Source: Candidatus Dormiibacterota bacterium (GTDB lineage Bacteria; Chloroflexota; Dormibacteria; Aeolococcales; Aeolococcaceae). Taken from it: a stretch of DNA of 64,000 nucleotides. This document shows, in pieces, positions 33,665 to 41,673 of this stretch (position 1 is its first letter; every line of letters starts with the position of its first letter). A program made the translations under genes and the position numbers. The notes under the pieces are model-generated. The model was given only the letters and a program-made list of their open reading frames with translations, searched no databases and was not told the DNA's origin. The DNA is taken from positions 119,477-183,476 of the forward strand of contig PLZA01000015.1 in NCBI GenBank assembly GCA_003153505.1, in the 5' to 3' direction.

Positions 33665-34750
33665 ATGGCCTTACGAACTCCGCTCTATGACCGGCACATC
33701 GCGGCGGGGGCGCGCATGGTTGAGTTCGGCGGCTTCGACATGCCGCTGCAGTACTCGACCATACGCGAGGAGCACGTCGCGGTTCGGACTCGCTGCGGCA
33801 TCTTCGATCTCTCGCACATGGGGGAGGTGCGCTTCACCGGCGACCTAGCGCTCGACGTCGTGCAGCGACTGGTGACCAACGACGTCGCGCGGCTCGAGGT
33901 CGGCGGCGCCCTGTACGGGGTGATGTGCCACGAGGCGGGGGGCATCGTGGACGACGTGGTCGTGTATCGCGAAGCCGGTGGCTACATGGTCGTGATCAAC
34001 GCCGCGTGCCGCCCCAAGGACGTCGCCTGGATGCGTGATCACAGTGACGGCTGCGATTTCGAGGACGTCGGCGACGCGATTGCGCTCCTGGCGGTGCAGG
34101 GACCCCGCGCCGTTGGCCTGATCAGCGGCATGTGCCCGGACGACGCTGCCGCGCTCCGGCCGTTCCATTGCATGGAGAGCGTCGTTGCAGGAGTTCGGGC
34201 GACCGTGTCGAGAACCGGCTATACCGGCGAGGACGGCTTCGAGCTCTACGTCGACGCCGCTGATGCCTCGGGGCTCTGGGATGCGCTCATCGAGGCGGGG
34301 GGGCCGGAAGGGCTGATCCCGTGCGGCCTCGGCGCACGTGACACGCTGCGACTGGAGGCGGGGCTGCGTCTCTATGGCCAGGACATGGACGATGACACCG
34401 ACCCGTTCAGCTGCGCGCTCGGCTGGACCGTCAAACTCCAGAAAGGCGATTTCATCGGGAGCGAAGCGCTCGCCCGGCTGGATCCCGCTCATCCCCCGCG
34501 GCGTTTCGTGGGCATCGAGCTCGAGGGCAGGGCGATCGCGCGCCACGGTCAGCGAGTGCTTGCCGCAGGCGAGCCCGCCGGCGAGGTGACCAGCGGGACG
34601 TACAGCTTCACCCTCGACCATTCGATCGCAACCGCATCATTGGACGGCGACGTCCCGGCGGACGCCGAGCTCTCCGTCGACATCAGAGGCACCGTCGCCG
34701 CGGCAACGGTGGTGCCCCTGCCCTTCTATCGCCGCCCCAAGGGAGCCTGA
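33665..34750 (+). CDS. gcvT: Glycine cleavage system T protein (aminomethyltransferase)
   Basis: 361 aa, the usual length. It opens LRTPLYDRHIAAGARMVEFG with FDMPLQYSTI; GIFDLSHMGEVRFTG, and later SRTGYTGEDGFELYV and CGLGARDTLRLEAGLRLYGQ. The catalytic Asp region (DLSHMGE) is intact. It transfers the aminomethyl group from the lipoyl arm of GcvH to tetrahydrofolate, giving methylene-THF. gcvH follows after 2 nt; gcvP is not in the window. Folate supply links functionally to the folBD-folC operon 13 kb away. Confidence 0.95.
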   Translation: MALRTPLYDRHIAAGARMVEFGGFDMPLQYSTIREEHVAVRTRCGIFDLSHMGEVRFTGDLALDVVQRLVTNDVARLEVGGALYGVMCHEAGGIVDDVVVYREAGGYMVVINAACRPKDVAWMRDHSDGCDFEDVGDAIALLAVQGPRAVGLISGMCPDDAAALRPFHCMESVVAGVRATVSRTGYTGEDGFELYVDAADASGLWDALIEAGGPEGLIPCGLGARDTLRLEAGLRLYGQDMDDDTDPFSCALGWTVKLQKGDFIGSEALARLDPAHPPRRFVGIELEGRAIARHGQRVLAAGEPAGEVTSGTYSFTLDHSIATASLDGDVPADAELSVDIRGTVAAATVVPLPFYRRPKGA

Positions 34751-34752
34751 AC

Positions 34753-35130
34753 GTGGCCGATCTCTCCAACTACCGGTTCACCGCCAGCCACGAGTGGGTC
34801 CGCGTCGAGGGCTCGACGGCGACGGTCGGGATCAGCGATCACGCCCAAGCGCAGCTCGGGGACGTGATCTTCCTCGAGCTTCCCGCGGTGGGGACCGCGG
34901 TCACAGCCGGCACGAAGTTCGGCGCCATCGAATCGGTCAAGGCCGCCTCGGACCTCTACGCCCCGGTCAGCGGGACGGTGGCCGAAGTCAACGCCGCCCT
35001 GACCGAGCGCCCGGAGTTGGTGAACTCCGATCCGTACGGCGAAGGTTGGATGCTTCGCGTCGACGGAGCGAGCGCTGAAGGTTCGGACCTGCTTGACGAG
35101 GCCGGCTATACGAAGCTGGTCGGCGCCTGA
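34753..35130 (+). CDS. gcvH: Glycine cleavage system H protein
   Basis: 125 aa from GTG 34753. Lipoyl domain with FTASHEWVRVEG, VGISDHAQAQLGDVIFLELP and the lipoylation site GAIESVKAASDLYAPVSG. It ends with the usual NSDPYGEGWML. It carries aminomethyl groups between the P, T and L proteins. It is directly coupled to gcvT. Confidence 0.96.
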   Translation: MADLSNYRFTASHEWVRVEGSTATVGISDHAQAQLGDVIFLELPAVGTAVTAGTKFGAIESVKAASDLYAPVSGTVAEVNAALTERPELVNSDPYGEGWMLRVDGASAEGSDLLDEAGYTKLVGA

Positions 35131-35132
35131 CC

Positions 35133-35138
35133 TAGACT
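35133..35138 (+). promoter_or_regulatory. Candidate -10 element TAGACT before tRNA-Val
   Basis: TAGACT ends 10 nt before the first base of the tRNA. The element directly follows the gcvH stop codon. Confidence 0.45.
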
Positions 35139-35148
35139 CACTGCTCGG

Positions 35149-35225
35149 GGTCAGCTAGCTCAGCTGGTTAGAGCGCGCGGTTCACATCCGCGAGGTCGAG
35201 GGTTCGAGTCCCCCGCTGACCACCA
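35149..35225 (+). tRNA. tRNA-Val (CAC anticodon)
   Basis: 77 nt including an encoded CCA. The acceptor stem ggtcagc/gctgacc closes perfectly. The D arm is agctcagctggttagagc, and the anticodon arm is cgcgg-ttcacat-ccgcg with anticodon CAC reading GTG. The T arm has ggttcgagtcc. Discriminator base is A. GTG is a frequent valine codon in this GC-rich genome. Confidence 0.97.
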
Positions 35226-35295
35226 GTTTCGCGACTCGCACCCGCCATTCACCGCGCGGTCCTGCGGCCAAAGACGGATCGCGCCCAGACGCGGG

Positions 35296-35892
35296 TCACC
35301 AGACGAAGGGGATCAGCCGCTTCGTCCGCCGGCTGTACTCGGTGTATCCCGGCAGCTCGCGACCCAGGAGCGCCTCCTCGGCCGCGACCCGGCGATGGTA
35401 CGCAGACCCGAGCAGGCCGGCGACCGCCCCGACGACGGGAAGGCTGCGCGACGTCAGCGCAAACCCGGTCCAGATCAGGAGCGATCCCGCGTACCCGGGA
35501 TGACGGACGAATCGATACGGTCCCCTCTCGACCACGGTTTGCGCGCCCTCAACGCGCAGGGTCCGCGAGTAGGAACCGCCCAGCGCTCGCATCGACCACG
35601 CCCGGAGTCCGAGCCCTACGGCCTCGATCCCGACGCCCACGGGACCCGCCGCGCGTGGGAGTCCCGGCCGCCATCTGAGCCGCACCAGTGGTGCCGCGAT
35701 CGCCGCGGTGGCATACGCGGCGATGATCATCCGCGTCGTGCCGCGGTCATCCCGAGAGGCGTTCAGGCTCGACGCCGAGCCACGCTCACGCGCCGACGCT
35801 TCGAGGACCAGGAACCCGGCCACACCCGCATACCCGGCCAGGAACCAGACGATCCCACCGCGACCGCCGCTGCGCGCGTCCGGCTCAGTCAC
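35296..35892 (-). CDS. Isoprenylcysteine carboxyl methyltransferase-family membrane protein
   Basis: 198 aa from GTG 35892. There are about four hydrophobic segments, and the ICMT/PEMT-like signature is VVERGPYRFVRHPGYAGSLL, followed by EEALLGRELPGYTEYSRRTK. Bacterial members use SAM to methylate small lipophilic substrates or phospholipids; no substrate is evident. It is divergent from the M24 peptidase gene. Confidence 0.87.
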   Translation of the reverse strand: MTEPDARSGGRGGIVWFLAGYAGVAGFLVLEASARERGSASSLNASRDDRGTTRMIIAAYATAAIAAPLVRLRWRPGLPRAAGPVGVGIEAVGLGLRAWSMRALGGSYSRTLRVEGAQTVVERGPYRFVRHPGYAGSLLIWTGFALTSRSLPVVGAVAGLLGSAYHRRVAAEEALLGRELPGYTEYSRRTKRLIPFVW

Positions 35893-35916
35893 GGGAGAAG
35901 CCTGACACCCGGCTGG

Positions 35917-35922
35917 TAGGCT
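35917..35922 (+). promoter_or_regulatory. Candidate leaderless -10 element TAGGCT for the M24 peptidase
   Basis: TAGGCT, then ccgtgca (7 nt), then ATG 35930. No ribosome-binding site. Confidence 0.58.
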
Positions 35923-35929
35923 CCGTGCA

Positions 35930-37078
35930 ATGAGTGACGACCGTCCCGTGCTGCTCTTCGGTGAGACCTATCACCACCCCAACATCCTGTATCGAACAGG
36001 GTTCCTCGTACCCGACCCGGTGGTCGTCGTCGATCGGGGGGGCAGCGACACCGTGCTGTGGGCCAGCGCGCTCGAGGAGGGTCGCGCGCGCAAGGAGGCG
36101 TCGGTGGGCGAGGTTCGCAGCACCGTCGAGCTGGACATTCCCGCACCCCGCGCCGGGGGCAATGAGTACGACGGCTGGGCGGCGCTGGTCGTGGCCGTCT
36201 GCAAGGAGCACGGGCTCAGCGCCGTCGATGTCGACGCCGAGTTTCCGACAGTGCTCGCCGACCACCTCCGCCACAACGACGTCGATGTCCGACCGCGCAC
36301 CGACATCTACCAGCAGCGTCGGCGGATCAAGACTCCCCAGGAGATCGAGTGGATCACCGCGTCGGAGAACGCCGGCATGGCGGCGCTCCAGAAGGCCATC
36401 GACGTGATCGCCGCCGCCGAGATCCGCGACGGGCTGCTCATGCACGAGGGCCGCACCCTCACCAGTGCCGACCTCATCTTCACCGTCGAAAGCCATCTCC
36501 TCGAGAATGGCTGCAGCACGGTGGACTCCATCTGCTGCGGCGGCCCTGAGTCGGCCGATCCGCATCGGACGATGAGTGAGGTCATCCGCGCAGGGCTACC
36601 GATCGTTCTCGACATCTACCCCTTCGACAAGCAGACCCGTTATTGGGGCGACATGACCCGCACCGTCGTCCGGGGCACGCCGCCGCCAGAGGTGATGCGG
36701 ATGTGGGACGCGGTGCTAGAGGCGCAGCAGGCGGGACTCGACACGGTGCGACCCGGAGCCAACGGCCGTGACGTTCACCACGCGTGCTGCGAGGTGTTCA
36801 AACGGCACGGCTACGGCTCACTCGGGAAGGGTTACAGGGACATCAAGAGCGATGCGCGCTTCATCCATGGAACCGGTCACGGGCTGGGGCTCGAGATCCA
36901 CGAGTTTCCACGGGTGAGCGAGGCGGACGTCGTCCTCGAGGTCGGGGATGTTGTCACCGTCGAGCCGGGCCTGTACGACCCGCGCCTCGGCGGCATCCGC
37001 ATCGAGGATCTCGTGGTGGTGACCGAGACCGGTTGTCGCAATCTCACCACCCTGCCGAAGACGTTCCGGCTCGACTGA
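35930..37078 (+). CDS. M24-family metallopeptidase (Xaa-Pro aminopeptidase-like)
   Basis: 382 aa from ATG 35930. A creatinase-type N-terminal domain is followed by the pita-bread domain. The metal ligands are identifiable: Asp in LDIYPFDKQ, Asp in WGDMTRTVV, His in GTGHGLGLEIHE, and Glu in VTVEPGLYD and IRIEDLVV. The enzyme should remove an N-terminal residue preceding proline or cleave Xaa-Pro dipeptides in the cytosol. It stands alone upstream of the rpsF operon. Confidence 0.92.
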   Translation: MSDDRPVLLFGETYHHPNILYRTGFLVPDPVVVVDRGGSDTVLWASALEEGRARKEASVGEVRSTVELDIPAPRAGGNEYDGWAALVVAVCKEHGLSAVDVDAEFPTVLADHLRHNDVDVRPRTDIYQQRRRIKTPQEIEWITASENAGMAALQKAIDVIAAAEIRDGLLMHEGRTLTSADLIFTVESHLLENGCSTVDSICCGGPESADPHRTMSEVIRAGLPIVLDIYPFDKQTRYWGDMTRTVVRGTPPPEVMRMWDAVLEAQQAGLDTVRPGANGRDVHHACCEVFKRHGYGSLGKGYRDIKSDARFIHGTGHGLGLEIHEFPRVSEADVVLEVGDVVTVEPGLYDPRLGGIRIEDLVVVTETGCRNLTTLPKTFRLD

Positions 37079-37091
37079 GAAGGGGTCCTGC

Positions 37092-37097
37092 TACACT
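37092..37097 (+). promoter_or_regulatory. Candidate -10 element TACACT for rpsF-ssb-rpsR
   Basis: TACACT lies 127 nt before the rpsF start and right after the M24 peptidase gene. It would give a long structured leader, unlike the leaderless genes around it. No good -35 was seen. Confidence 0.45.
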
Positions 37098-37141
37098 GCG
37101 AGCGCTTCTCATCGAGAGGCGTTTCCACATAACGCTTTCCT

Positions 37142-37194
37142 GCGCCCGGATCGTGGCTGCCTGACCACCTCGGCAGCCACAGCACCCCGGGCGT
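37142..37194 (+). promoter_or_regulatory. Candidate S6:S18-responsive leader structure
   Basis: The leader folds into a two-part stem. The outer helix pairs 37143-37149 (cgcccgg) with 37187-37193 (ccgggcg). The inner helix is a perfect 9-bp stem pairing 37153-37161 (gtggctgcc) with 37172-37180 (ggcagccac). An asymmetric internal loop (atc opposite agcacc) sits next to a CCG. Known S6:S18 leader motifs, which mimic the 16S rRNA site and repress translation, also place a CCG beside a bulge. This match is by eye only. Confidence 0.5.
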
Positions 37195-37224
37195 CGCAAG
37201 CCCAGAGGAAAGGAGGTGCCACGC

Positions 37225-37686
37225 ATGGTGCGTGACTACGAGCTGATGTACATCGTCCGGCCGGAGCTGGAGGATGACGCGGTCCGCGTGGCCGTGAAAT
37301 CTGTGCGCGCGCTCATCGAGCTGCAGGGCGGCGAGGTCGTCAAGACGACGCTCTGGGGCAAGCGGCGACTGGCCTACGAGGTCAAGCGCCTGCGGGAGGG
37401 CCACTACGTCCTGGTCGTGTTCCACCTCGACGGCGGCAAGGTTGCCGAGATCGAGCGTGCGCTCCGGATCCACGACACCGTGTTCCGCCACCTGATCGTG
37501 GTCCACGAGGGTCCGATGCCCGATCCCGAGGCGGAGATCGAGGAGGTGCAGGGACCGATCGAGCCCGAGTCTGAAGTCGACGCTGCGGACGGCGATACTG
37601 TCGCAGCGGGGTCCGCCGGTCCAGACGATGATCTGGAAGCAGAGGACGTGCCCTCGGCAATCGACGATGACGAAGGAGATCTCTGA
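37225..37686 (+). CDS. rpsF: 30S ribosomal protein bS6
   Basis: 153 aa from ATG 37225, chosen because the strong ribosome-binding site aaaggaggt (37209-37217) sits 7 nt upstream and overlaps the alternative GTG 37216. The core has YELMYIVRPELEDDAVRVAV, LWGKRRLAYEVKRLREGHYV and DTVFRHLIV. The C-terminus is a long acidic tail (Glu/Asp-rich, about 50 residues) common in extended bS6. It binds 16S rRNA with bS18. Its stop overlaps the ssb start. Confidence 0.97.
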   Translation: MVRDYELMYIVRPELEDDAVRVAVKSVRALIELQGGEVVKTTLWGKRRLAYEVKRLREGHYVLVVFHLDGGKVAEIERALRIHDTVFRHLIVVHEGPMPDPEAEIEEVQGPIEPESEVDAADGDTVAAGSAGPDDDLEAEDVPSAIDDDEGDL

Positions 37687-38177
37687 TGGCTGGTTCGCTC
37701 AACCGGGTGATGCTCATCGGCCGTCTCACCCGTGACCCCGAGTTGCGCTACACGCCCAGCGGGACGGCGGTATGCAACATCGCGCTCGCGACCAATCGTT
37801 ACGGGAGCGACCCGGCGACCGGCGAGCGCAAGGAGTTCACCGACTATCACGACGTCGTGGTGTGGAACCAGGGCACGCGCAAGCTCGCCGAGACCACCGC
37901 GCAGTATCTGCAGAAAGGCCGCCTCGTCTACGTCGAGGGCCGGCTGCAGACACGTTCCTGGGATGACGCGCAGAGCGGTCAGAAGCGCTACAAGACCGAG
38001 GTCAACGCCAACGACGTGCAGTTCCTCGACAGCACGGGTCGCCAGGAAGGTGCGCCCGGCGGCGACGCTCGCCCGGTGTCCGAGCCCGGCGCGCAACCCG
38101 GCGGCGACGCTCGCCCGGTGTCCGAGCCCGGCGCGCAACCCGGCGGCGACGTCGACCCCGATGACATTCCGTTCTAG
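37686..38177 (+). CDS. ssb: Single-stranded DNA-binding protein
   Basis: 163 aa from ATG 37686. OB fold: [50 protein letters not shown] linker carries two perfect copies of a 14-residue unit ([14 protein letters not shown]). The tip DPDDIPF is the conserved acidic tail that recruits replication partners. It protects single strands during replication and repair. Confidence 0.97.
   Translation: MAGSLNRVMLIGRLTRDPELRYTPSGTAVCNIALATNRYGSDPATGERKEFTDYHDVVVWNQGTRKLAETTAQYLQKGRLVYVEGRLQTRSWDDAQSGQKRYKTEVNANDVQFLDSTGRQEGAPGGDARPVSEPGAQPGGDARPVSEPGAQPGGDVDPDDIPF
38055..38151. repeat. 42-bp tandem repeat in the ssb linker (2.3 copies)
   Basis: Identical 42-bp units at 38055-38096 and 38097-38138, then a 13-nt partial copy. 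The unit is a multiple of three, so the linker is lengthened without frame loss. Confidence 0.93.
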
Positions 38178-38188
38178 GTTGGAGAGCC

Positions 38189-38416
38189 ATGCCTGATTTC
38201 GATCGCCGCCGCCGCAAGGTCTGCAGCTTCTGCCTGGAGCACATCGATTTCATCGACTACAAAGAGGTCACGCGCCTGCGCCGCTACCTCTCCGAGCGCG
38301 GCAAGATCCTGCCGCGACGGATGACCGGCACGTGTGCCCGTCATCAGCGGTCGCTGACGGTTGCGCTGAAGCGGGCGCGGCACATCGCCCTGCTGCCGTT
38401 TGCGGAGTTGCGCTAG
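38189..38416 (+). CDS. rpsR: 30S ribosomal protein bS18
   Basis: 75 aa from ATG 38189. Signature [20 protein letters not shown] and [20 protein letters not shown]. It has a Cys-rich N-terminus (CSFC, plus the later CARH), indicating the zinc-binding C+ type. It pairs with bS6. It lies 11 nt after ssb. bL9 is not here but at 13.7 kb. Confidence 0.97.
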   Translation: MPDFDRRRRKVCSFCLEHIDFIDYKEVTRLRRYLSERGKILPRRMTGTCARHQRSLTVALKRARHIALLPFAELR

Positions 38417-38422
38417 CGCGAA

Positions 38423-39739
38423 TCAGGGCATCGTTGCCCCGCCCGCTCCCCAGGTCGATCCGTACACCTGCACAGCCTCGATCTCCCATCCCACCGACGG
38501 CGGAGCCTCGACCGACACGGATACGGGCTGGCCGGGAACTTGGTTGGGCGGCGTGAACCAGCCCGTGTTGCCACCGCACTGTGTCGTGGCGACGTGCGCA
38601 ACCCCGGAGGTGATCACAGTCAAAGATCCCGGTCCGGAGCACGAAAAGGCGATCGTGTAGTGCTGGTTGGTGGTGAAGGTCGGTAGCACCTCAGGTCCCA
38701 TCCCGACCTCCTTGGGAGCGACTCCGACGTCTTGAGTCACCGGCCCGAGGTTGCCCAGCTCGGGCAGGATGATCCCATCAGGCCCCTCGGTGATTTGAAC
38801 CTCCCAACTGACCGAAGGATCGGCTGTGAATTGCAGGCCGATCGGTCCAAGGCCACGACTTCCGGACTGGGATACAGCGGGTCCAAATCCGACCATGGAG
38901 ATCGAGCCGTCGGCGTTGAACACCAGGCATTGGACCTGCTGCCCGTCCGGCCAGAGGGGATTGGGCGCAATCTCGAGGGTCTTTCCTGAGGTGCCGGAGT
39001 TACAGAAGATGTTGACCCTGATTGACTCGTCTGGTGCAACGCTGAACGTTGGCAGCGCGGATGAGCCCGTGCCGTCGGTGAGAGGCACCAGAACTTGCTG
39101 ATCCGCCTGGACGGGCAGCACCTCGGGAAACCACGTGGTGGTCTCGGCGACAAAGATCTCCCACGACGTCAATGGGGCGGCTGTGATGGAAAGGGTCAAT
39201 GCCGTGCCGTCGTACCCGGGCTTGCCTTCGAACCCGCTCGAGCCGCCGACGGTTTTCGTCGTGACACCCGCCGATGTCGAGCACTTCGAAAAATCGCTGC
39301 CGACCAGAGGGTTGGTGGAGCTGATCTTGAAAGAACCCGGTCCTGCGCAGTCGAACTGGAGGAGCAGCGTCCCCTGAGGCGTGAACGTCCGCAGTCGCAC
39401 GGATCCGTGGCCGCGCATCAGCGGAATCACCACCTGCGCGGAGGTTGGAACCCCTCGGTTTCCCAAGAGCGGCATCCGCTTCAGCAGCGACGCAGACGGA
39501 GGCGGTGAGGACGTGATCACCGGAGGGGAGCTGCGGTGACCTCTCAGCTCGACGGCAAACAACGTGACGCCGGCTACAACGACCGCGACAGCCGTAAGCC
39601 CGGCGAGCAGGTTGATCATCCCCCGCCTGCGAGCCGGCGCGACGTTGATGTCGGTCAGAGCTGACGGCGGGGGGGACGCCTCGATGTGGTCGAAGAACGC
39701 GCGCAGCCGCGTATCCAGTCCGGGATCGATGTCAAGCAT
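38423..39739 (-). CDS. Single-pass membrane protein with three beta repeats, putative anti-sigma partner
   Basis: 438 aa from ATG 39739, chosen because aaaggagc lies just upstream; the open frame extends to 39766. Residues 1-40 are cytoplasmic (LDTRLRAFFDHIEASPPPSA). A transmembrane helix spans about residues 42-63 (NLLAGLTAVAVVVAGVTLFA). The outer part has three copies of a roughly 100-residue beta module, each with a Cys pair and a closing SWEI/SWEV/GWEI. Overlap by 8 nt with the ECF sigma gene suggests an anti-sigma role, but no zinc-binding HxxxCxxC is seen. Confidence 0.75.
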   Translation of the reverse strand: MLDIDPGLDTRLRAFFDHIEASPPPSALTDINVAPARRRGMINLLAGLTAVAVVVAGVTLFAVELRGHRSSPPVITSSPPPSASLLKRMPLLGNRGVPTSAQVVIPLMRGHGSVRLRTFTPQGTLLLQFDCAGPGSFKISSTNPLVGSDFSKCSTSAGVTTKTVGGSSGFEGKPGYDGTALTLSITAAPLTSWEIFVAETTTWFPEVLPVQADQQVLVPLTDGTGSSALPTFSVAPDESIRVNIFCNSGTSGKTLEIAPNPLWPDGQQVQCLVFNADGSISMVGFGPAVSQSGSRGLGPIGLQFTADPSVSWEVQITEGPDGIILPELGNLGPVTQDVGVAPKEVGMGPEVLPTFTTNQHYTIAFSCSGPGSLTVITSGVAHVATTQCGGNTGWFTPPNQVPGQPVSVSVEAPPSVGWEIEAVQVYGSTWGAGGATMP

Positions 39740-40211
39740 CGCCAAGCTCCTTTCGCAACGTGACAAGACCTCGCGCGAGGTGAGCTCGCACGGTTCCAGG
39801 CCGGCAGCCCATGAAGACGGCGCACTCGTCGACCGAGTAGCCGTGCCGGTAGTTGAGCGTGATCGCGGCCCGCTGTCTGAACGAGAGCCGCCGGTACGCC
39901 CGATCGATATCTATGAGATCAGCGGCTGGAACCGGGTTGGACGACGCCGTGTCCTCGATGAGCGCCAGCGGGGGCCAGCCGCGCGAGCGCAGATGGCGGC
40001 GGCGGCTGATGCAGTGGTTGACGCAGACGCGGGTCAGCCAGGCGGTCGGTCGATCCATGCGTGACACCGAGTCCCAGGACCGCCAGGCCTTGAGCAGCGC
40101 TTCCTGAACCGCATCCTCAGCCTCGCCCTCGTCTCGAAGAATCGAGAGCGCGAGCGAGTAGAGCCGCCTGGCGTCCGGGACAGCGACGGCCTCGAAGGTC
40201 AGCTCGGGCAC
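39732..40211 (-). CDS. ECF-type RNA polymerase sigma factor
   Basis: About 159 aa from GTG 40211, preceded by ggaggg; the frame continues to GTG 40295, but that would collide with the divergent amidase promoter. Region 2 has RRLYSLALSILRDEGEAEDA followed by VQEALLKAWRSWDSV and PTAWLTRVCVNHC. Region 4 has YRRLSFRQRAAITLNYRHGY and VRAHLARGLVTLRKEL. Its partner gene follows with an 8-nt overlap. Targets are unknown; the divergent wall amidase is a candidate. Confidence 0.92.
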   Translation of the reverse strand: MPELTFEAVAVPDARRLYSLALSILRDEGEAEDAVQEALLKAWRSWDSVSRMDRPTAWLTRVCVNHCISRRRHLRSRGWPPLALIEDTASSNPVPAADLIDIDRAYRRLSFRQRAAITLNYRHGYSVDECAVFMGCRPGTVRAHLARGLVTLRKELGDA

Positions 40212-40296
40212 GGTCCCTCCGGCCGCAACCACGTTCGGCGAGGCAATCACATCCTTCCCAACGCTTGTCAGAGCGGTTTTGCTGACACGCCGCACC

Positions 40297-40302
40297 TATA
40301 CT
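40297..40302 (+). promoter_or_regulatory. Candidate -10 element TATACT for the amidase gene
   Basis: The context cacctatact is identical to the element at 9381-9390. It ends 13 nt before ATG 40316. The two promoters sharing this extended sequence could belong to one regulon. Confidence 0.5.
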
Positions 40303-40315
40303 GGGCTTCAGGCGC

Positions 40316-41371
40316 ATGCGCCATCACCGGGCTCGTCCTCTCCACATCCTTGCCATCGCCCCGGTCGCCGCGATGTTCGCGGGTGTCCTCGGCCCGACGC
40401 CCCATGCCCTCGCCGCGACAGCCAAGGCGCCGTCCCCGATCGTGGTGACCGTGGATCCGGGTCACGGAGGCGAGCCGACACCCGCGCACCCGAACATCTC
40501 ATTCGACCCAGGTGCGATTGGAACCAACGGTCTGCTCGAGAAGGATGTCGACCTCGATGTCGGACTGCGTTTGGCGTCGTTGCTGCGCGCGGACCTTGTC
40601 GACGTGGTGATGACCCGGAGCACCGACGTGTACGTCTCCGCCGCACGCCGCGTGCAGGTGTCGATGGCCCATCACGCGGCACTCGTGGTGAGCGTCCATG
40701 CCGGCGCCTCGACGAACTCCGGGATCGACGGCTCGCTGGTGCTCTATCCGACCAGCGCGAGTGCGGCCTTCGCGCAGACGGTCAGCGATGCGCTCACCGC
40801 CCAGATCACGACCGATGGGGTGCCCGACGCGGGCATGGCTCTGGGCGACGCCGGGTGGCTTCGCAGCCCAGCGCCGGTCGCCACCGTCGAGATGGGGTAT
40901 CTCAGCAATCGCTCCGACGCGTCGCTGATGACGACTGCGCATTTCCGCCAGGACGTGGCGATCGGCGTGCGGGACGGCGTGGAGGCGTATATGCCCGCGA
41001 TCATCGCGCGCCGCGACGCAATCCGTGCGTGGCGGGGCGGCCACTCGGGCGCGGTCCTGCCTGGTTCACTTGCCCCGGCGTCGGCGACAATTGCCGGAAC
41101 CAGCGGCTTTCAGTTCGGCACGGTGATCGTGTGGCTGGTCGGCATCAGCCTCGTGGGACTCGTGCTGCTGTTTCGCGATGCGGTGGCGCGAGTTCTGGTG
41201 GTGCTCATCGCTGTGATCGCGCGTCTGTTCGGTGGCGTGCTCGGCGCCATCATGTGGCTGCGACGTTCCGCGATCCGGAGCCGCCGCCGGCGCCGGCGCG
41301 TCAGAACGGATACAGGACCTGAGCAGCCCTACCGGCAAAGCGGTTCGGTGTACGACGACATTCCACTTTGA
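40316..41371 (+). CDS. N-acetylmuramoyl-L-alanine amidase (Amidase_3)
   Basis: 351 aa from ATG 40316. It has a signal peptide or N-terminal anchor (LHILAIAPVAAMFAGVLG). Zn2+-binding motif VVTVDPGHGG, LLEKDVDLDVGLRLASLL, VVSVHAGAS and the late catalytic Glu in VATVEMGYLSN. Near the C-terminus it has two further hydrophobic stretches (VIVWLVGISLVGLVLLF and VLVVLIAVIARLFGGVL) and a basic tail, unlike most secreted amidases. It should cut the bond between muramic acid and the stem peptide at the outer membrane face. Confidence 0.9.
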   Translation: MRHHRARPLHILAIAPVAAMFAGVLGPTPHALAATAKAPSPIVVTVDPGHGGEPTPAHPNISFDPGAIGTNGLLEKDVDLDVGLRLASLLRADLVDVVMTRSTDVYVSAARRVQVSMAHHAALVVSVHAGASTNSGIDGSLVLYPTSASAAFAQTVSDALTAQITTDGVPDAGMALGDAGWLRSPAPVATVEMGYLSNRSDASLMTTAHFRQDVAIGVRDGVEAYMPAIIARRDAIRAWRGGHSGAVLPGSLAPASATIAGTSGFQFGTVIVWLVGISLVGLVLLFRDAVARVLVVLIAVIARLFGGVLGAIMWLRRSAIRSRRRRRRVRTDTGPEQPYRQSGSVYDDIPL

Positions 41372-41388
41372 GCAGGGAGGACAGAGCC

Positions 41389-41612
41389 ATGTCGAACGCT
41401 GACGGCCTATCTCGAACGCTGCTTCCCAACCGCGGATCGTTTCGCCACGTCGGAAGTCCTCGCCCGTCCCGGCCGGCCACGACGACGTGTTCCTGCTCTA
41501 CGAGTACCAACTGACCACGGGCGAGCGCTACAGGAACACCGAGTACAGCACCATTCGAGGCGGCCGGCTGGTGGAGACCCAGGTGTTTTTCGGCGGCCGC
41601 GTCTCGGTGTAG
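41389..41612 (+). pseudogene. NTF2/SnoaL-like gene, multiply frameshifted
   Basis: An ATG at 41389 follows a good ribosome-binding site (agggagg at 41374-41380), but its frame stops early. Frame 2 from 41399 encodes LTAYLERCFPTADRFATSEV, and a third frame ending at TAG 41612 encodes VFLLYEYQLTTGERYRNTEY plus IRGGRLVETQVFFGG. The last part is the typical end of SnoaL/NTF2-like proteins. At least two frame changes separate the pieces. It is a decayed gene filling most of the 300-nt gap before the aminotransferase. Confidence 0.7.
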
Positions 41613-41660
41613 TTCCGACGCCTGGCGGCGATCTCGGGCGGCGTCCAACCCTGCCTTCGA

Positions 41661-41666
41661 TAGACT
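41661..41666 (+). promoter_or_regulatory. Candidate leaderless -10 element TAGACT for the aminotransferase-serA pair
   Basis: TAGACT, then tcgggcc (7 nt), then ATG 41674. No ribosome-binding site. Confidence 0.6.
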
Positions 41667-41673
41667 TCGGGCC

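Noticed and set aside
31369..33690. 773-codon open frame on the plus strand
   Set aside because: It is antisense to the penicillin acylase gene, which has the full set of family motifs. The frame has no recognisable domain.
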